A stretch of DNA of 41,618 bases from Acidobacteriota bacterium (GCA_003170135.1 PMZR01000045.1:6440-48057), one strand, 5' to 3'; shown: positions 15,354-25,361, numbered from the stretch's first letter. Notes: generated by a model from the letters alone, not told the origin. Made by a program: numbers and translations.

Positions 15354-16616
15354 ATGCACTTTTCCCGTCGCGTCCCGTCCGATCTCGCGCCGAACCGGTT
15401 CGCGCTGGCCCTGGCCGGGGCCCGCAAGTCTGCGCGGCGCCTGATCGACCTGACCGTGTCGAATCCCACCCAGGTCGGCCTGGGCTATCCGCACGACCTG
15501 CTGGCGCCGCTGGCCGATGCGGCCGCGCTCGTCTACGACCCGCAGCCGTTCGGCCTGCGCGTCGCGCGCGAAGCCGTGTCGGAGGACTTCGCGCGCAAGG
15601 GCGTGCACGTGCCGGCCGATCGCGTGGTGCTCACCGCGAGCACCAGCGAGGCCTACTCGATCCTGTTCAAGCTGCTCTGCGATCCGGGCGATCGCGTCCT
15701 CGTGCCGCGCCCCAGTTACCCGCTGTTCGAGCATCTCACGCGGCTCGACGATGTGGAGGCCGAGGGCTACCGGCTCGAATACCACGGGCGATGGTCGGTC
15801 GATGTGGACAGCGTCCGTTCGGCGATTTCGGCGCGCACGCGCGCGATCCTCGCCGTCAGCCCGAACAATCCGACCGGGTCGTTCCTCGACGGTCCCGATC
15901 TCGCCGCGCTGGCCGCGATCTGCGCCGAGCACGACCTCGCGCTCATCGGCGATGAAGTGTTCGCCGACTTCCCGTTGCCCGATCGTGTCCCGGTGCGAGC
16001 GGGCCAAGCGGACATCGTGCGGCAACGCGGCCGGCAAGGCGGGCACGAGGCCGCGGAAACTCTGCTTCCACGTCCCCCCGGCGTCCTGTCGTCACAGCAG
16101 ATACTGGCGTTCAGCCTGGGCGGGCTGTCGAAGTCTGTCGGGCTGCCGCAGTTGAAGCTCGGGTGGGTTGGCGTCGGCGGACCGGACGATCTCGTCGGGC
16201 CCGCGCTGGGCCGGCTCGAGGTCATCTGCGACAGCTACCTGTCGGTGGGCACGCCCGTCCAGCAGGCGGCCGGCGCGCTCATGACCAGTGGCGTTGCGGT
16301 CCGCGCGCGCATCCTGGCACGCATCAGCGAGAACTACGAGACGCTCGTGCATCTGACGAGGCGGTACCCTTCGTGCACGCTGCTCGCGGCCGAAGGCGGC
16401 TGGTACGCGGTCGTCCAGGTGCCGGCGACTGCGAGCGAGGAGGACCTTGTCGTGACGCTGCTCGAGGAGGACGCCGTCGTGGTCTACCCGGGCTACTTCT
16501 TCGATTTTCCCCGCGAAGCGTTTCTCATCGTCAGCCTGCTGCCCGTGCCGGACGAGTTCCGGACGGGCATCACGCGCATGCTCGAGCGCGCAGCGTCGCC
16601 GGTCCATGGCGATTGA
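15354..16616 (+). CDS. PLP-dependent aminotransferase, class I/II
   Basis: A 420-residue fold-type I aminotransferase of the aspartate aminotransferase superfamily. It would transfer amino groups between amino acids and 2-oxo acids in the cytoplasm. Seen: DLTVSNPTQVGL near the N-terminus, ASTSEAYSILFKLL, SPNNPTG (the substrate/PLP-binding Asn), DEVFADFPL (PLP Asp), Lys260 in GLSKSVGLPQLKLGW, and an Arg in the C-terminal region. There is an unusual polar insert of about 30 residues between DEVFADFPL and the Lys motif (around RQRGRQGGHEAAET). ATG 15354 is the first reasonable start. The preceding bases are heptad array D2 and contain no ribosome-binding site. The stop overlaps the start of malQ by 11 bp, so the two are translated together. 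Substrate unknown. Confidence 0.88.
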   Translation: MHFSRRVPSDLAPNRFALALAGARKSARRLIDLTVSNPTQVGLGYPHDLLAPLADAAALVYDPQPFGLRVAREAVSEDFARKGVHVPADRVVLTASTSEAYSILFKLLCDPGDRVLVPRPSYPLFEHLTRLDDVEAEGYRLEYHGRWSVDVDSVRSAISARTRAILAVSPNNPTGSFLDGPDLAALAAICAEHDLALIGDEVFADFPLPDRVPVRAGQADIVRQRGRQGGHEAAETLLPRPPGVLSSQQILAFSLGGLSKSVGLPQLKLGWVGVGGPDDLVGPALGRLEVICDSYLSVGTPVQQAAGALMTSGVAVRARILARISENYETLVHLTRRYPSCTLLAAEGGWYAVVQVPATASEEDLVVTLLEEDAVVVYPGYFFDFPREAFLIVSLLPVPDEFRTGITRMLERAASPVHGD

Positions 16617-18192
16617 CGTCTCGCGCGGCCGCCATGTGGGACTGCTCGTCCCGCTCTTTTCGCTGCCCTCGGCCGCGAGCTGGGGCATCGGTGAAATCCT
16701 GGATATTCCCGTGGTCGGGACGTGGCTGCACCAGGCAGGCCAGGACATCCTGCAGATCCTGCCGATCAACGAAACCGCGCCGGGACAGACGTCTCCCTAC
16801 TCGGCGTTCACCGCGATGGCGATCGATCCGATCTTCATCAGCCTGCGCGGCGTCGACGACTTCATCGCGTCGGGCGGAGAGCCCGCCCTCGATGCCGCCG
16901 CGCGCGCCACGCTGAACCGCGTGCGCCGCGCCGGCCGCATCGACCACGCTCGCGTCAGGGCCATCAAGAACCTGGCGCTGCGGCGCGCCTTCGATCGGTT
17001 CCGGCGCGAGGAATTCGATCGGGGAAGCGCCCGGGCCGCGGCGCTCGCCGCCTATGGCGAGGAGCAACGGTGGTGGCTCGACGACTACGCGCTTTTCCGC
17101 ACGCTGCATGCGGCGTTCGACGAGCGCCCGTGGATGGCCTGGCCCGAAGACGTGAAGTCGCGCCAGCCGGATGCGCTGGCGCGGGTCCGGCGCGAACGGG
17201 CCGCCGAGATTCTCTACTACGAGTACCTGCAGTGGCAGGCGGACCTGCAGTGGCGAGCGGCCCGCGAGCAGTCCCCGGTCGCGCTCTTCGGCGATCTGCC
17301 GTTCATGGTGGACAGAGACAGCGCCGACGTCTGGGCGAACCAGGACCTGTTCGATCTCGATGCGTCGGTCGGGGTGCCGCCGGATGCGTTCAGCGAGAGC
17401 GGGCAGAACTGGGGCCTGCCCGTGTATCGATGGGACGTGATGGCGGCGCGGGGTGACGTGTGGCTGCGCCAGCGCGCCCGGCGCAGCGCGGCGCTCTTCG
17501 ACGGCTACCGCGTCGATCACGTGGTGGGCTTCTACCGCACCTACTTCATCCCGCACGACGGCAGCACGGCGCGCTTCCGTCCGGCCACCGAGCCCGAGCA
17601 GCTGGCGCAGGGCGAACGCGTGCTGGGCGCGTTTTGCGGCGAACGAGCGCGCATCATCGCCGAGGATCTCGGAACCGTGCCCGATTTCGTCCGCGCGTCG
17701 CTCGCGCATCTCGGTGTTCCCGGCTATCGCGTGCTGCGCTGGGAACGCGAATGGCACGCGCCGGGGCAGCCGTTCCGCGACCCGGTGGCGTATCCGGCGT
17801 CATCGGTGGCGACCTCGGGAACGCACGACACGGAACCGATGGCCGTCTGGTGGGATTCGGCGCCGGCCGAGGAACGGGCGGCGGTCGGCAGGATTCCGAT
17901 GTTGCGCGCGATCGTGGGCGGCCTCGACGTCCAGACCGCACCGTTCACGCCGGCCTTGCGCGACGCCTTGCTCGAAGTGCTCTGCGCCTCGGGGTCGGAC
18001 CTGCTCATCCTGCCCGTCCAGGACGTGTTCGGGTGGAGGGATCGGATCAACCTGCCGGCGACGGTGTCCGACACGAACTGGACCTACCGGCTTCCGTGGC
18101 CCGCCGACGCCCTCGGGACGCAACCCGAGGCGCGCGAACGGGCCGCCCGCCTGCGCGAATGGGCGGGACGGTACGGAAGAGGCTCGTCAAAA

Positions 18193-18213
<21 letters not shown>
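16606..18213 (+). CDS. malQ: 4-alpha-glucanotransferase (GH77, amylomaltase)
   Basis: A 535-residue GH77 enzyme that moves maltodextrin units between alpha-1,4-glucans in glycogen/maltose metabolism. Seen: GLLVPLFSLPSAASWGIGEI at the start, DILQILPINETAPGQTSPYS, GDLPFMVDRDSADVWANQDL, catalytic nucleophile Asp304 in GYRVDHVVGF, acid/base Glu353 in IIAEDLGTVP, and Asp408 in SGTHDTEP. It is about the normal length for bacterial MalQ. It overlaps the aminotransferase gene by 11 bp. The last codons (SSKGLGLRA) and the TAA stop are encoded inside heptad array E, so the original C-terminus may have been altered by the repeat. No glycogen genes are next to it in this window. Confidence 0.94.
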
Positions 18214-18321
<108 letters not shown>

Positions 18322-18329
18322 GCGAGGTC

Positions 18330-20090
18330 CTAATGCGTCGTCGGCCGCGTCGGCGGCGCGGTCGCCAACGGCTTGCGCGGCAGCTTGTCGTCGCGGTTTG
18401 CCGCGAGATACGCCCAGGCCGCGCAGATGGTGGCCATCTGCACGTTGTCCCGCGGTTGCAGGCGTTCGTAGGTGTCCAGGTTCGTGTGGTGGACGATGGC
18501 GTTGTATTCGACCTCGTCCTGGATGAACTGGAACCCCGGCAGCCCGACGGCATCGAACGACTGGTGGTCGGTTCCGCTGGTGTTGCGAATCGTGACGGTG
18601 GTCATGCCCATGTTGCGGAACGGCTCCATCCACTCGCGGAAGATCGGCGCCACCGCGTCATTGCCCTGCAGGTAGATTCCGCGCAGCGCGCCCGTTCCGT
18701 TGTCGATGTTGAAGTAGACCGACAGCTTGTTGTAGTCGGCCTTCACGTCCAGATCTTCCAGACGCACGGGCGCGCCGCCGCGGCCGCCGCCACCGCCGCC
18801 CGGCCCCGCGCCGGCTCCCGCGGGCGCCGGCTTGCGGCTCGCGAAGTGCATCGACACGTATTCGCGCGACCCGAGCAGGCCCTGCTCTTCGCCTTCCCAG
18901 AACCCGACGCGCACGGTGCGGCGCAGCCTGACGCCGGTTGCCTTGAGGATGCGCACCGCCTCCATCATCGCCGCCACGCCGTTGCCGTTGTCGGCCGCGC
19001 CGGTTGCCGCGTGCCAGGTGTCGATGTGGCCGCCGAGCAGGACGATTTCATCGGCCTTGTCGGTGCCGGGAATCTCGCCGACGACGTTGAAGACCGGCGG
19101 GTTGGGGTAGTAGGTGTTCTTGATGTCGGCTTCGATCGTCACGGGGATGTTCTTGGCGAGAGTGCGCCCGATGCGGCCGTACTGCTCCGCCGGAATCACG
19201 ATCGCAGGCAGCGTCGTGGCCGGGTCGGATGCGCGGTTGCCGCTGATCGTGTAGATGCCGTGGCCGCGCGGCGCGGTCGAAATCGTTCCGAGCACGCCTT
19301 CGGCCCGGAAGAAGTCGTTACGAGCGTTGGCCGCACCTTGTCCGCCGCGGCCGCCGGCCGCAGCCGGTGCCTGCGGCGCGCCGGGCGCGCCGGCGCGCTG
19401 TCCCGCTGCCGCCTGCTGGCCCGGTGCGCCGGGTGCGGCCGGCCCGCCCTGACGCCCGGCCGGCGCCCCACCCTGCCGCCCGCCGCCGGGCGGCGTCACG
19501 CCAAACTCCGGCTGCGGCGCCGTGGCCAACTCCATCGCCTGGAGCTGTTCGGGCGTGTAGCGTTTCGCAATCGCATCCCAGTACGCGGGCACGTCGGGCA
19601 TCTCCTGCGTCATCACCCACTTGCCCTTCAGCTTGCCCTTGTACTGCGCGAGATCTTCCGGTGTCGTGGCCGTCACGAGAACGACCTCACCGCTCTGCAG
19701 GCCGTTGGTGCCCGGCGTCCACCCGGTGGGCGTGCCGGGAATCGGGAACCGGTCCGGTGAGACCGCCGCCATATAGAACTTGTCGTTGGTCCAGCCGCGG
19801 TCGAACCCGTTCCGGTTTTCCCAGGGTTCGATCTTCGCGTTGGCGAGTCCCCACTCCTTCAACTTGCCGACCACCCAGTTGGCGGCCTTCTCGGCCATCG
19901 GCGACCCGGTCAGCCGCGGCGCATAGACGTCGGCCAGCCAGCTGTTCAGCTCCATCACCTGCGAGTGCTGCATGCCTTCGGCCTTGATCTTGTTGATGTC
20001 GGTGTAATTGATGTTCTCGTTTGCGGCGCCAAGCGGCAGGGCGAGCAGGATCGCCACCAACGCCAGCACCAGAAGATGTTTTCGCCTCAT
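18330..20090 (-). CDS. Secreted M28-family zinc metallopeptidase
   Basis: A 586-residue exported aminopeptidase/carboxypeptidase of family M28. The signal peptide MRRKHLLVLALVAILLALP is cut near LGAANE. Zinc ligands sit in GGHIDTWHAATGAADNGNG (His and Asp), WEGEEQGLLGSREYV (Glu pair) and TDHQSFDAVGLPG, with a final His in IVHHTN. A PA-like domain precedes the catalytic part. Two low-complexity Gly/Ala/Pro/Gln insertions are notable: one of about 50 residues (around GGRQGGAPAGRQ) and a shorter one (GAGAGPGGGGGGRGGAP). ATG 20090 is chosen over a longer frame to 20192 because GAGGAG lies 9 nt upstream and the signal peptide starts there. A well-formed promoter lies at 20183-20211. It converges on malQ through array E. 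Confidence 0.92.
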   Translation of the reverse strand: MRRKHLLVLALVAILLALPLGAANENINYTDINKIKAEGMQHSQVMELNSWLADVYAPRLTGSPMAEKAANWVVGKLKEWGLANAKIEPWENRNGFDRGWTNDKFYMAAVSPDRFPIPGTPTGWTPGTNGLQSGEVVLVTATTPEDLAQYKGKLKGKWVMTQEMPDVPAYWDAIAKRYTPEQLQAMELATAPQPEFGVTPPGGGRQGGAPAGRQGGPAAPGAPGQQAAAGQRAGAPGAPQAPAAAGGRGGQGAANARNDFFRAEGVLGTISTAPRGHGIYTISGNRASDPATTLPAIVIPAEQYGRIGRTLAKNIPVTIEADIKNTYYPNPPVFNVVGEIPGTDKADEIVLLGGHIDTWHAATGAADNGNGVAAMMEAVRILKATGVRLRRTVRVGFWEGEEQGLLGSREYVSMHFASRKPAPAGAGAGPGGGGGGRGGAPVRLEDLDVKADYNKLSVYFNIDNGTGALRGIYLQGNDAVAPIFREWMEPFRNMGMTTVTIRNTSGTDHQSFDAVGLPGFQFIQDEVEYNAIVHHTNLDTYERLQPRDNVQMATICAAWAYLAANRDDKLPRKPLATAPPTRPTTH

Positions 20091-20746
20091 TGACTGATTC
20101 TCCTCAGGGGGGCGGACGGAAGTGGGCGCATCGGGCTCGGACCTGCCGTTCGTCGCGCTACTCAGCACTGCGCGTGCTGGCGTTTCTATCACGCCGGCGC
20201 GCAGGTGGCAACATGGCGATGCCGCGTTGCGGCCAGAACACGAGTCCCGCCGTTCCCGCTGACGGTTTTGAAAATTATTCCGAATTAGGACGTGGCCGGT
20301 TTCCGTGGGACGCGCGGCGCCGTTCTTTCGGGGTCAGTCTCGTCTTCCGGATCACACCTTTGGTAGCTCGACCGACACGACTGTAACCGCCCGGAGGCCT
20401 GTCGCTCCCCCCGGATGGACGCCCCACGCCCGCAAATCACGGTTGGGCAAGCGCTTGTCGCAAACCGCGCACGGATGAGATCGTGGTGTGCGAGTTGCAC
20501 CACGCGTAGAACTTGCTCTGTCCAAAGATGGACCGTCACGCGCGGCCCGAGTGGGCCCGCGGCACCTCGCTTCTGCACGGATCGTGAAGATGACTACTGC
20601 TGAGTGAAGACCAGCAGGCCAATACCAATACGAGCGCGATGCGCCGCCGCGGGCACCGACGCGCTCGGCGAGTGGGTGGGTGCGTGCGCGTCGCCGCCCC
20701 ACGAGAATTCGCTTCTTCGGCACGCGTTCGAGGGTCAGGGGGACGT
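20091..20746. other. 656-bp divergent intergenic region
   Basis: It separates the M28 gene (minus) from the PEGA gene (plus). It holds the M28 promoter, an AT-rich patch near 20268-20290, a GGGGTCAGTCT half-palindrome (20330-20340) and a small hairpin CGTGGTG/CACCACG (20482-20504). No convincing promoter for the plus-strand gene and no small gene were found. A frame open upstream of 20747 is not protein-like. Confidence 0.5.
20183..20211 (-). promoter_or_regulatory. Promoter of the M28 peptidase gene
   Basis: On the minus strand TTGCCA (20211-20206, 5 of 6 to TTGACA) and TAGAAA (20188-20183, 4 of 6 to TATAAT) are spaced by exactly 17 bp. This is a sigma-70-type layout, about 90 bp before the preferred start codon. 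Confidence 0.55.
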
Positions 20747-23209
20747 ATGGGAAACGCCAATGAGGCGGCACTGCCTGGATCGACACCGGGCACCAGGCAC
20801 GGATTCAGAGACAGCCTTGGCGATCGGCTGATCACGGCCGGCGCGGGCCACGGCGAGCTGCTCGAAGTCCTGCACTTGCGCGCGGAGCTGACGGCGGTCT
20901 CGTCGTTCGAGTTCGCGCTTCGCGAGCGTGCGGCTCGCCTTGCCAACTTCCAGCACACCGCCTACGCGCGCACCCGGCAGATCGATCGCCTGCCGCCGCC
21001 CGATGGCCGGCTGGCCATCGTGTCGGAGCACGTCGCCGGCTGGCGGCTTGCCGAGATCCTCTCGGCGGTCCAGGACCAGCATCTCGAACTCGACATCAAC
21101 GCCGCGCTGTGCCTGATCAAGCAACTCGTGCACGGCGTCGCGATTCTCCACCAGCACGCCCGCGGTGTCGCGCACGGCGCGCTCGGTCCCGAGCGGGTCG
21201 TCGTCACGGCGCATGCGCGCCTGGTGATCGTCGAGTACGTCCTTGGCTCCGCGCTCGAACGGCTGGAGATGTCGCGGGACCGTCTGTGGCGGGAGCTGCG
21301 AATCGCGGTTCCTCCAGCCGCCGGAAGCGCGCGCTTCGACGCGCGCACCGACGTCACCCAACTGGGCACGATCGCCATGGCGCTCGTGCTCGGGTGCCCG
21401 CTCGCCGGCGACGATTACCCCGATCACATGGCGGAACTGCTCGCCATGGCGACCGAGAACCGGACGCTCGGCGGCCGCCGGCCGCTGTCCAAGCCGCTGC
21501 GAACCTGGCTCGCGCGGGCGCTGCAGATCGACTTGCGGCGCTCCTTTCAATCCGCCATCGAGGCAGAGACGGAGCTCGAGGCGCTGCTCATCGCGGAACC
21601 GAGCTACGTCGCCGCCCCGGTCGCCCTGGAGACGTTCCTCGCCGGTTACCAGCGCTCGGCGGCCGCGTCGCCGCGATTTTGCGAACCCGCGGCCGACGAG
21701 GCGGACGACGACGAGGGCGAGGCCGTGGAAATCACGCTGCCGTCCGGCGAACCCGAGGACGCGGCGATCGAACTCGACGGCGTCATCGAGGACCTCGATC
21801 ATCTTCTCGACGAGCCCGCGCCGGTGACCCATCCCAGTCCCGTCGCCTACGTCGCCCCCGCGGTGCCGGCCTCCGTCGCGCCCGTGGTGCCGACCTATGT
21901 CGCGCCGGCCGTGCCGACTTATGTGGCGCCCGCGGCGCCGACCACGGCGCCAATCGCTCGCGTATCGGTTGCACCGATCGACGCCGCGCCGGAACCGGCC
22001 GCGCGGGCGTCCGTGATGCCGGTGACGGCAATCCCCGCGCCCGCCGTTCGCGCCGAGGCGCCGCCGCCCCGCGCGGTAGTCGAACCACCCGTCCGCCCGA
22101 CGCCGCCGCCCGTCAAGCCCGTGGCGACCGATGCCGGACGCGACGCGAAGGACAAGGACCTCGAGCGTGGGTACCAGGGGGGCTTCGAGTCACTCTTTGG
22201 GAGCGGCGCCGGAGCGGCGACGGCCGACAAGGACGAGCGCGGGGTCTTTGTCAAGGCCCAAAGCCGGATGGTGCCCATGGCCGTCGGTCTCGCGGCGCTC
22301 CTGGTGCTCCTGGTGGGTGGCTACGTCGGATTCCGGTACCTGGTCCCGTCGGTCGCGCCGTCCTCCACGGGCACGCTCGTGGTCGAATCGCAGCCGCCGG
22401 GCCTCAGCGTGAAGATCGACGGCCGCGTCCGGGGCACGACGCCGGTGAAGATGACACTGCCCCCCGGTCATTACCAGCTCGAGCTCGAGACCGGCGGCCA
22501 GGCGCGCGTCGTTCCGATCACGATCACCGCGGGCGGGCAGGTGTCGCAGTACATCGATGCGCCGGCCGTGCCGGCCACCGGCCGGCTGCAGGTCACGAGC
22601 GAGCCCGCTGGCGCGACGGTGCTGGTTGACGGGGAGCGCAAAGGCTTTGCGCCGCTGCTCGTCAACGATCTGGCCGTGGGCCGGCACCAGGTGGAGCTCC
22701 AGGCCGACGGCGCAACGGTGCAGCAGGAAGTGACGATCGATCCGGGCGGCACCAGCTCGCTGGTCGTGCCGATCTCGTCGGCCAAGGGCGGCCCCGTTTC
22801 CGGTTGGCTGTCGGTCAGTTCGCCCGTGGAGGTGCAGGTCTTCGAAGGCACGCAGCTCATCGGGACCAGCCAGATCGATCGCATCCTGATCACGGCCGGC
22901 CGTCACGACCTCGACATCGTCAATGACACGCTTGGCTACAAATCGCGGCAGACGGTGCAGGTGACGGCAGGCAAGACCATGGCGGTGAAGGTGCAGCTGC
23001 CCAAGGGCGTGCTGAGCGTGAACGCGCAGCCCTGGGCGGAGGTGTGGGTGGACGGCGAGCGCGTGGGCGAAACGCCCATCGGCAATCTGGCGCTGACGAT
23101 TGGGCCCCACGAAGTCGTGTTCAGGCACCCACAGCTGGGCGAACAGAAACACGCCGTCACGGTGACGACAAACGCGCCGGCCCGGCTGAGTGTGGACTTA
23201 CGAAAATGA
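20747..23209 (+). CDS. Pseudokinase-like membrane protein with four PEGA repeats
   Basis: An 820-residue protein. The N-terminal ~290 residues resemble a serine/threonine protein kinase but lack catalytic residues. The HRDLKPEN loop is replaced by HGALGPERV (143-151), the DFG site reads as VEY, and no Gly-rich loop is evident. A long Pro/Val/Ala-rich linker (about 360-480) follows. One membrane segment MVPMAVGLAALLVLLVGGY starts at about 508. Four PEGA-type repeats (about 541-820) begin GTLVVESQPPG, GRLQVTSEPAG, GWLSVSSPVEV and GVLSVNAQPWA, and would lie in the periplasm. ATG 20747 with AGGGGGA upstream is preferred. The stop overlaps the next start (ATGA), so it is translated with a TonB-C protein. 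An envelope scaffold or sensor role is inferred. Confidence 0.85.
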   Translation: MGNANEAALPGSTPGTRHGFRDSLGDRLITAGAGHGELLEVLHLRAELTAVSSFEFALRERAARLANFQHTAYARTRQIDRLPPPDGRLAIVSEHVAGWRLAEILSAVQDQHLELDINAALCLIKQLVHGVAILHQHARGVAHGALGPERVVVTAHARLVIVEYVLGSALERLEMSRDRLWRELRIAVPPAAGSARFDARTDVTQLGTIAMALVLGCPLAGDDYPDHMAELLAMATENRTLGGRRPLSKPLRTWLARALQIDLRRSFQSAIEAETELEALLIAEPSYVAAPVALETFLAGYQRSAAASPRFCEPAADEADDDEGEAVEITLPSGEPEDAAIELDGVIEDLDHLLDEPAPVTHPSPVAYVAPAVPASVAPVVPTYVAPAVPTYVAPAAPTTAPIARVSVAPIDAAPEPAARASVMPVTAIPAPAVRAEAPPPRAVVEPPVRPTPPPVKPVATDAGRDAKDKDLERGYQGGFESLFGSGAGAATADKDERGVFVKAQSRMVPMAVGLAALLVLLVGGYVGFRYLVPSVAPSSTGTLVVESQPPGLSVKIDGRVRGTTPVKMTLPPGHYQLELETGGQARVVPITITAGGQVSQYIDAPAVPATGRLQVTSEPAGATVLVDGERKGFAPLLVNDLAVGRHQVELQADGATVQQEVTIDPGGTSSLVVPISSAKGGPVSGWLSVSSPVEVQVFEGTQLIGTSQIDRILITAGRHDLDIVNDTLGYKSRQTVQVTAGKTMAVKVQLPKGVLSVNAQPWAEVWVDGERVGETPIGNLALTIGPHEVVFRHPQLGEQKHAVTVTTNAPARLSVDLRK

Positions 23210-24126
23210 GATACCGACCACACGTCGCATGGTCCCTCGGCGGGAGCCTGCTGCTGCTCTCGCTCGGCGGCATCGCGGCCGCGCAGGATTCGCTGGGACC
23301 CATCAAGACACTCTACGCGTCGGCAGCGTACGAAGACGCGCTGACCGCCATTGACCGGCTGCGAACGGCCGGCGCCGCGGCGAGCGACAGCCGCGGGCTC
23401 GATCAGTACCGGGCCTTCTGCCTGCTGGCCCTCGGGCGCGACGCGGAAGCGAACAAGGCGCTCGAGGATCTGATCACGGCCGATCCGTTCTTCTCGCCGG
23501 ACCAGGCCGAGTCGTCACCGCGCGTCCTCACGCTGTTCCACAACGTGCGGCGCCGCCTGCTGCCCGGCCTCGTCCAGCAGAAGTACGCGATGGCCAAAGC
23601 CACGTACGACCGCAAGGAGTTTGCAGCCGCAGCCGATCAATTCACCCGGGTCATCGGTCTGCTGGGCGATCCCGACGTCGATCAGAAAACAGCAGGGCTG
23701 GACGACCTGCGGACGCTTGCCGGCGGCTTCCTCGATCTGGCCAAAGGGGCGGCGGCTCCGCCGAAGCCGCCTGCGCCTCCACCCGATCCCACGCCGCCCC
23801 CGCCGCCCGCACCGCCCGTCAAGACGATGTACGACGGGTCGGACACGCACGTGACGCCGCCGGTTGTGCAGCGCCAGGATATCCCTCCGTTCCCGGCGTC
23901 ACAGACCCTGCTCGCAAACGCGCCGTGGCGTCCCGGAGTGATCGAAGTGGTCGTCGACGAGACAGGCCGGGTGGAACGCGTGACCCTGCGTCAGTCCATC
24001 AATCCGGCCTACGATGCGCTGCTGCTGAACGCCGCCGCCGGCTGGCGCTACAAGCCTGCGCTGCGCGACGGGACACCGGTGAAATATCGGAAGCTCATCC
24101 AGGTGAACGTCGAGCAGCCCAGGTAG
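23206..24126 (+). CDS. TonB C-terminal-domain protein, exported
   Basis: A 306-residue protein with signal peptide MRYRPHVAWSLGGSLLLLSL ending near AAAQ. A helical TPR-like middle follows (LYASAAYEDALTAIDRL, LDQYRAFCLLALGRDAEANK). A Pro-rich linker (PPKPPAPPPDPTPPPPPA) leads to a C-terminal TonB domain (VIEVVVDETGRVERVTLRQS, GWRYKPALRDGTPVK). Unlike classical TonB it has a cleavable signal and no obvious transmembrane anchor. It may be a periplasmic TonB-like partner rather than an energy transducer. It starts at the ATGA overlap with the PEGA pseudokinase gene, which strongly suggests that the two products work together. Confidence 0.85.
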   Translation: MRYRPHVAWSLGGSLLLLSLGGIAAAQDSLGPIKTLYASAAYEDALTAIDRLRTAGAAASDSRGLDQYRAFCLLALGRDAEANKALEDLITADPFFSPDQAESSPRVLTLFHNVRRRLLPGLVQQKYAMAKATYDRKEFAAAADQFTRVIGLLGDPDVDQKTAGLDDLRTLAGGFLDLAKGAAAPPKPPAPPPDPTPPPPPAPPVKTMYDGSDTHVTPPVVQRQDIPPFPASQTLLANAPWRPGVIEVVVDETGRVERVTLRQSINPAYDALLLNAAAGWRYKPALRDGTPVKYRKLIQVNVEQPR

Positions 24127-24140
24127 GCTCGTCCGCGTGG

Positions 24141-24169
24141 TCACGGTTGGGTCGGTCAGGAAACCGTGA
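24141..24169 (+). terminator. Weak hairpin after the TonB-C gene
   Basis: TCACGGTT and AACCGTGA form an 8-bp stem with a 13-nt loop, 14 nt past the stop codon. There is no T-run, so it could pause or protect RNA rather than terminate alone. The rest of the gap to 24371 is GC-rich and shows no gene. Confidence 0.35.
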
Positions 24170-24371
24170 ACCGGCCGTGTATCGAAACCCGGCAGGACGC
24201 TGAATGCGGGCGCCCGCCGCGCCCGCCCGCCGCCGCCACGGACCTCCGCAAATCGGTTGATTTGCCGCCGGAACAGCTGTGCCGGACGCCCCGGCTGTCC
24301 TGGCGCGCGTCTTGGCTGTCTCACCTCCTGTTGACCGCCGCTCCGGTCGGATGCCGGCGGGAGGTGTTCCC

Positions 24372-25226
24372 ATGAGCGTGGCTGATTACTACCCGCGGAT
24401 GCTCGCGTCGGGCCTGTTGCTCGTCGCCGGCGTCGCGTTCGGCCCGCTGTCCGGATGCTCGTCGGCGGGCGGCGTTCGTCCGTCCAGCGCGCCGACCTCG
24501 CCCTCACCCGTCGCCCCGCACCCGAAACAGCCGTTCGACCTGATGCCGTCATCGTCCTTGCGCCAGAAGGCGGACAAGGATCTCCGTACGAATCCCGGCG
24601 GCGATGAAACAACTGTCGGTGTCCGCGTGTCGCCCGACGGGAAGTGGGTGGCGTTCGAATCCGAGCGCGGCGGTGTGCACGGCGTGTGGATCGCGCGAAG
24701 CGATCGCAGCGGCGCGAAGCGCGTCAGCGGCACGAGCCTGGCCGTCGGGCCCAGCTGGGCGCCAGACGGATCGCGGCTGGCCTTCTTCGCGCGCGAATTC
24801 AAGCGCCCGGGGCCGTGGACCATCTGGGTCGTGGAGATGCGGGACGGCGCCGCGCGCCGGCTGGCATCCACGGGCGGCGTGCGGATCGAAGGTGCGTCCT
24901 GGTTTCCTGACAGCCAGCGTCTTTGTTACGCGGCCGAGGATCGTCTCGTCGTCTTCGACACCTTGACGCGCGCGACCCGCGCGCTTCACGTTCCGGCCGA
25001 CGGCGGCCGCATCGCGGGCATTCCGGCCGTCTCGCCCGACGGCGGCCGCATCGTGTTCGCGGTGGCCGACGACGGCGTCTGGATTGCCTCATGGCCAGAC
25101 GGGCGCATGAAGCGGGTCATCGCCGAGCGCGACGTGGATGCGTTCGCCTGGGCACCTGGTGGGCGGCAGATTGCCGTTCGCACGGCCCGCGACGGACAGT
25201 GGAAGCTGCACATCGTCCTGCGGTGA
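24372..25226 (+). CDS. Lipoprotein with TolB/PD40-like beta-propeller repeats
   Basis: A 284-residue lipoprotein. The leader MSVADYYPRMLASGLLLVAG ends in the lipobox LSGC, so the Cys would be lipidated. A Ser/Pro-rich stalk follows, then PD40-type blades with the phrases VSPDGKWVAFESERGG, SWAPDGSRLAFFA, FPDSQRLCYAAEDRL and VSPDGGRIVFAVADDG. Such half-propellers usually bind other proteins or ligands and lack an enzyme site. The start is supported by GGGAGGTG 6 nt before ATG. It is probably cotranscribed with nearby envelope genes, though a 245-bp gap precedes it. Specific role unknown. Confidence 0.82.
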   Translation: MSVADYYPRMLASGLLLVAGVAFGPLSGCSSAGGVRPSSAPTSPSPVAPHPKQPFDLMPSSSLRQKADKDLRTNPGGDETTVGVRVSPDGKWVAFESERGGVHGVWIARSDRSGAKRVSGTSLAVGPSWAPDGSRLAFFAREFKRPGPWTIWVVEMRDGAARRLASTGGVRIEGASWFPDSQRLCYAAEDRLVVFDTLTRATRALHVPADGGRIAGIPAVSPDGGRIVFAVADDGVWIASWPDGRMKRVIAERDVDAFAWAPGGRQIAVRTARDGQWKLHIVLR

Positions 25227-25345
25227 CCGCGGATTCCGCGGCGCGGTCGGCGATGCGCCGAGCGCCCTCTGGCATCATGCCGAGGCGCAGCCCGCCAGCT
25301 CTGCCGCGTCGTCTGCTTCGCCCTAGCCTGGCGACACCGGCGCCT

Positions 25346-25351
25346 GCTAGA
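25346..25351 (+). promoter_or_regulatory. Candidate -10 box of the M23 peptidase gene
   Basis: TAGACT lies about 10 nt before ATG 25362, with no Shine-Dalgarno sequence between. This layout would give a leaderless or almost leaderless message. No convincing -35 was seen. The exact position may be off by a base. Confidence 0.3.
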
Positions 25352-25361
25352 CTCCCGGTCG

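Noticed and set aside
20639..20746. Longer start of the PEGA pseudokinase
   Set aside because: The 36 added residues are basic and non-conserved in character, whereas ATG 20747 has a purine-rich site just upstream.
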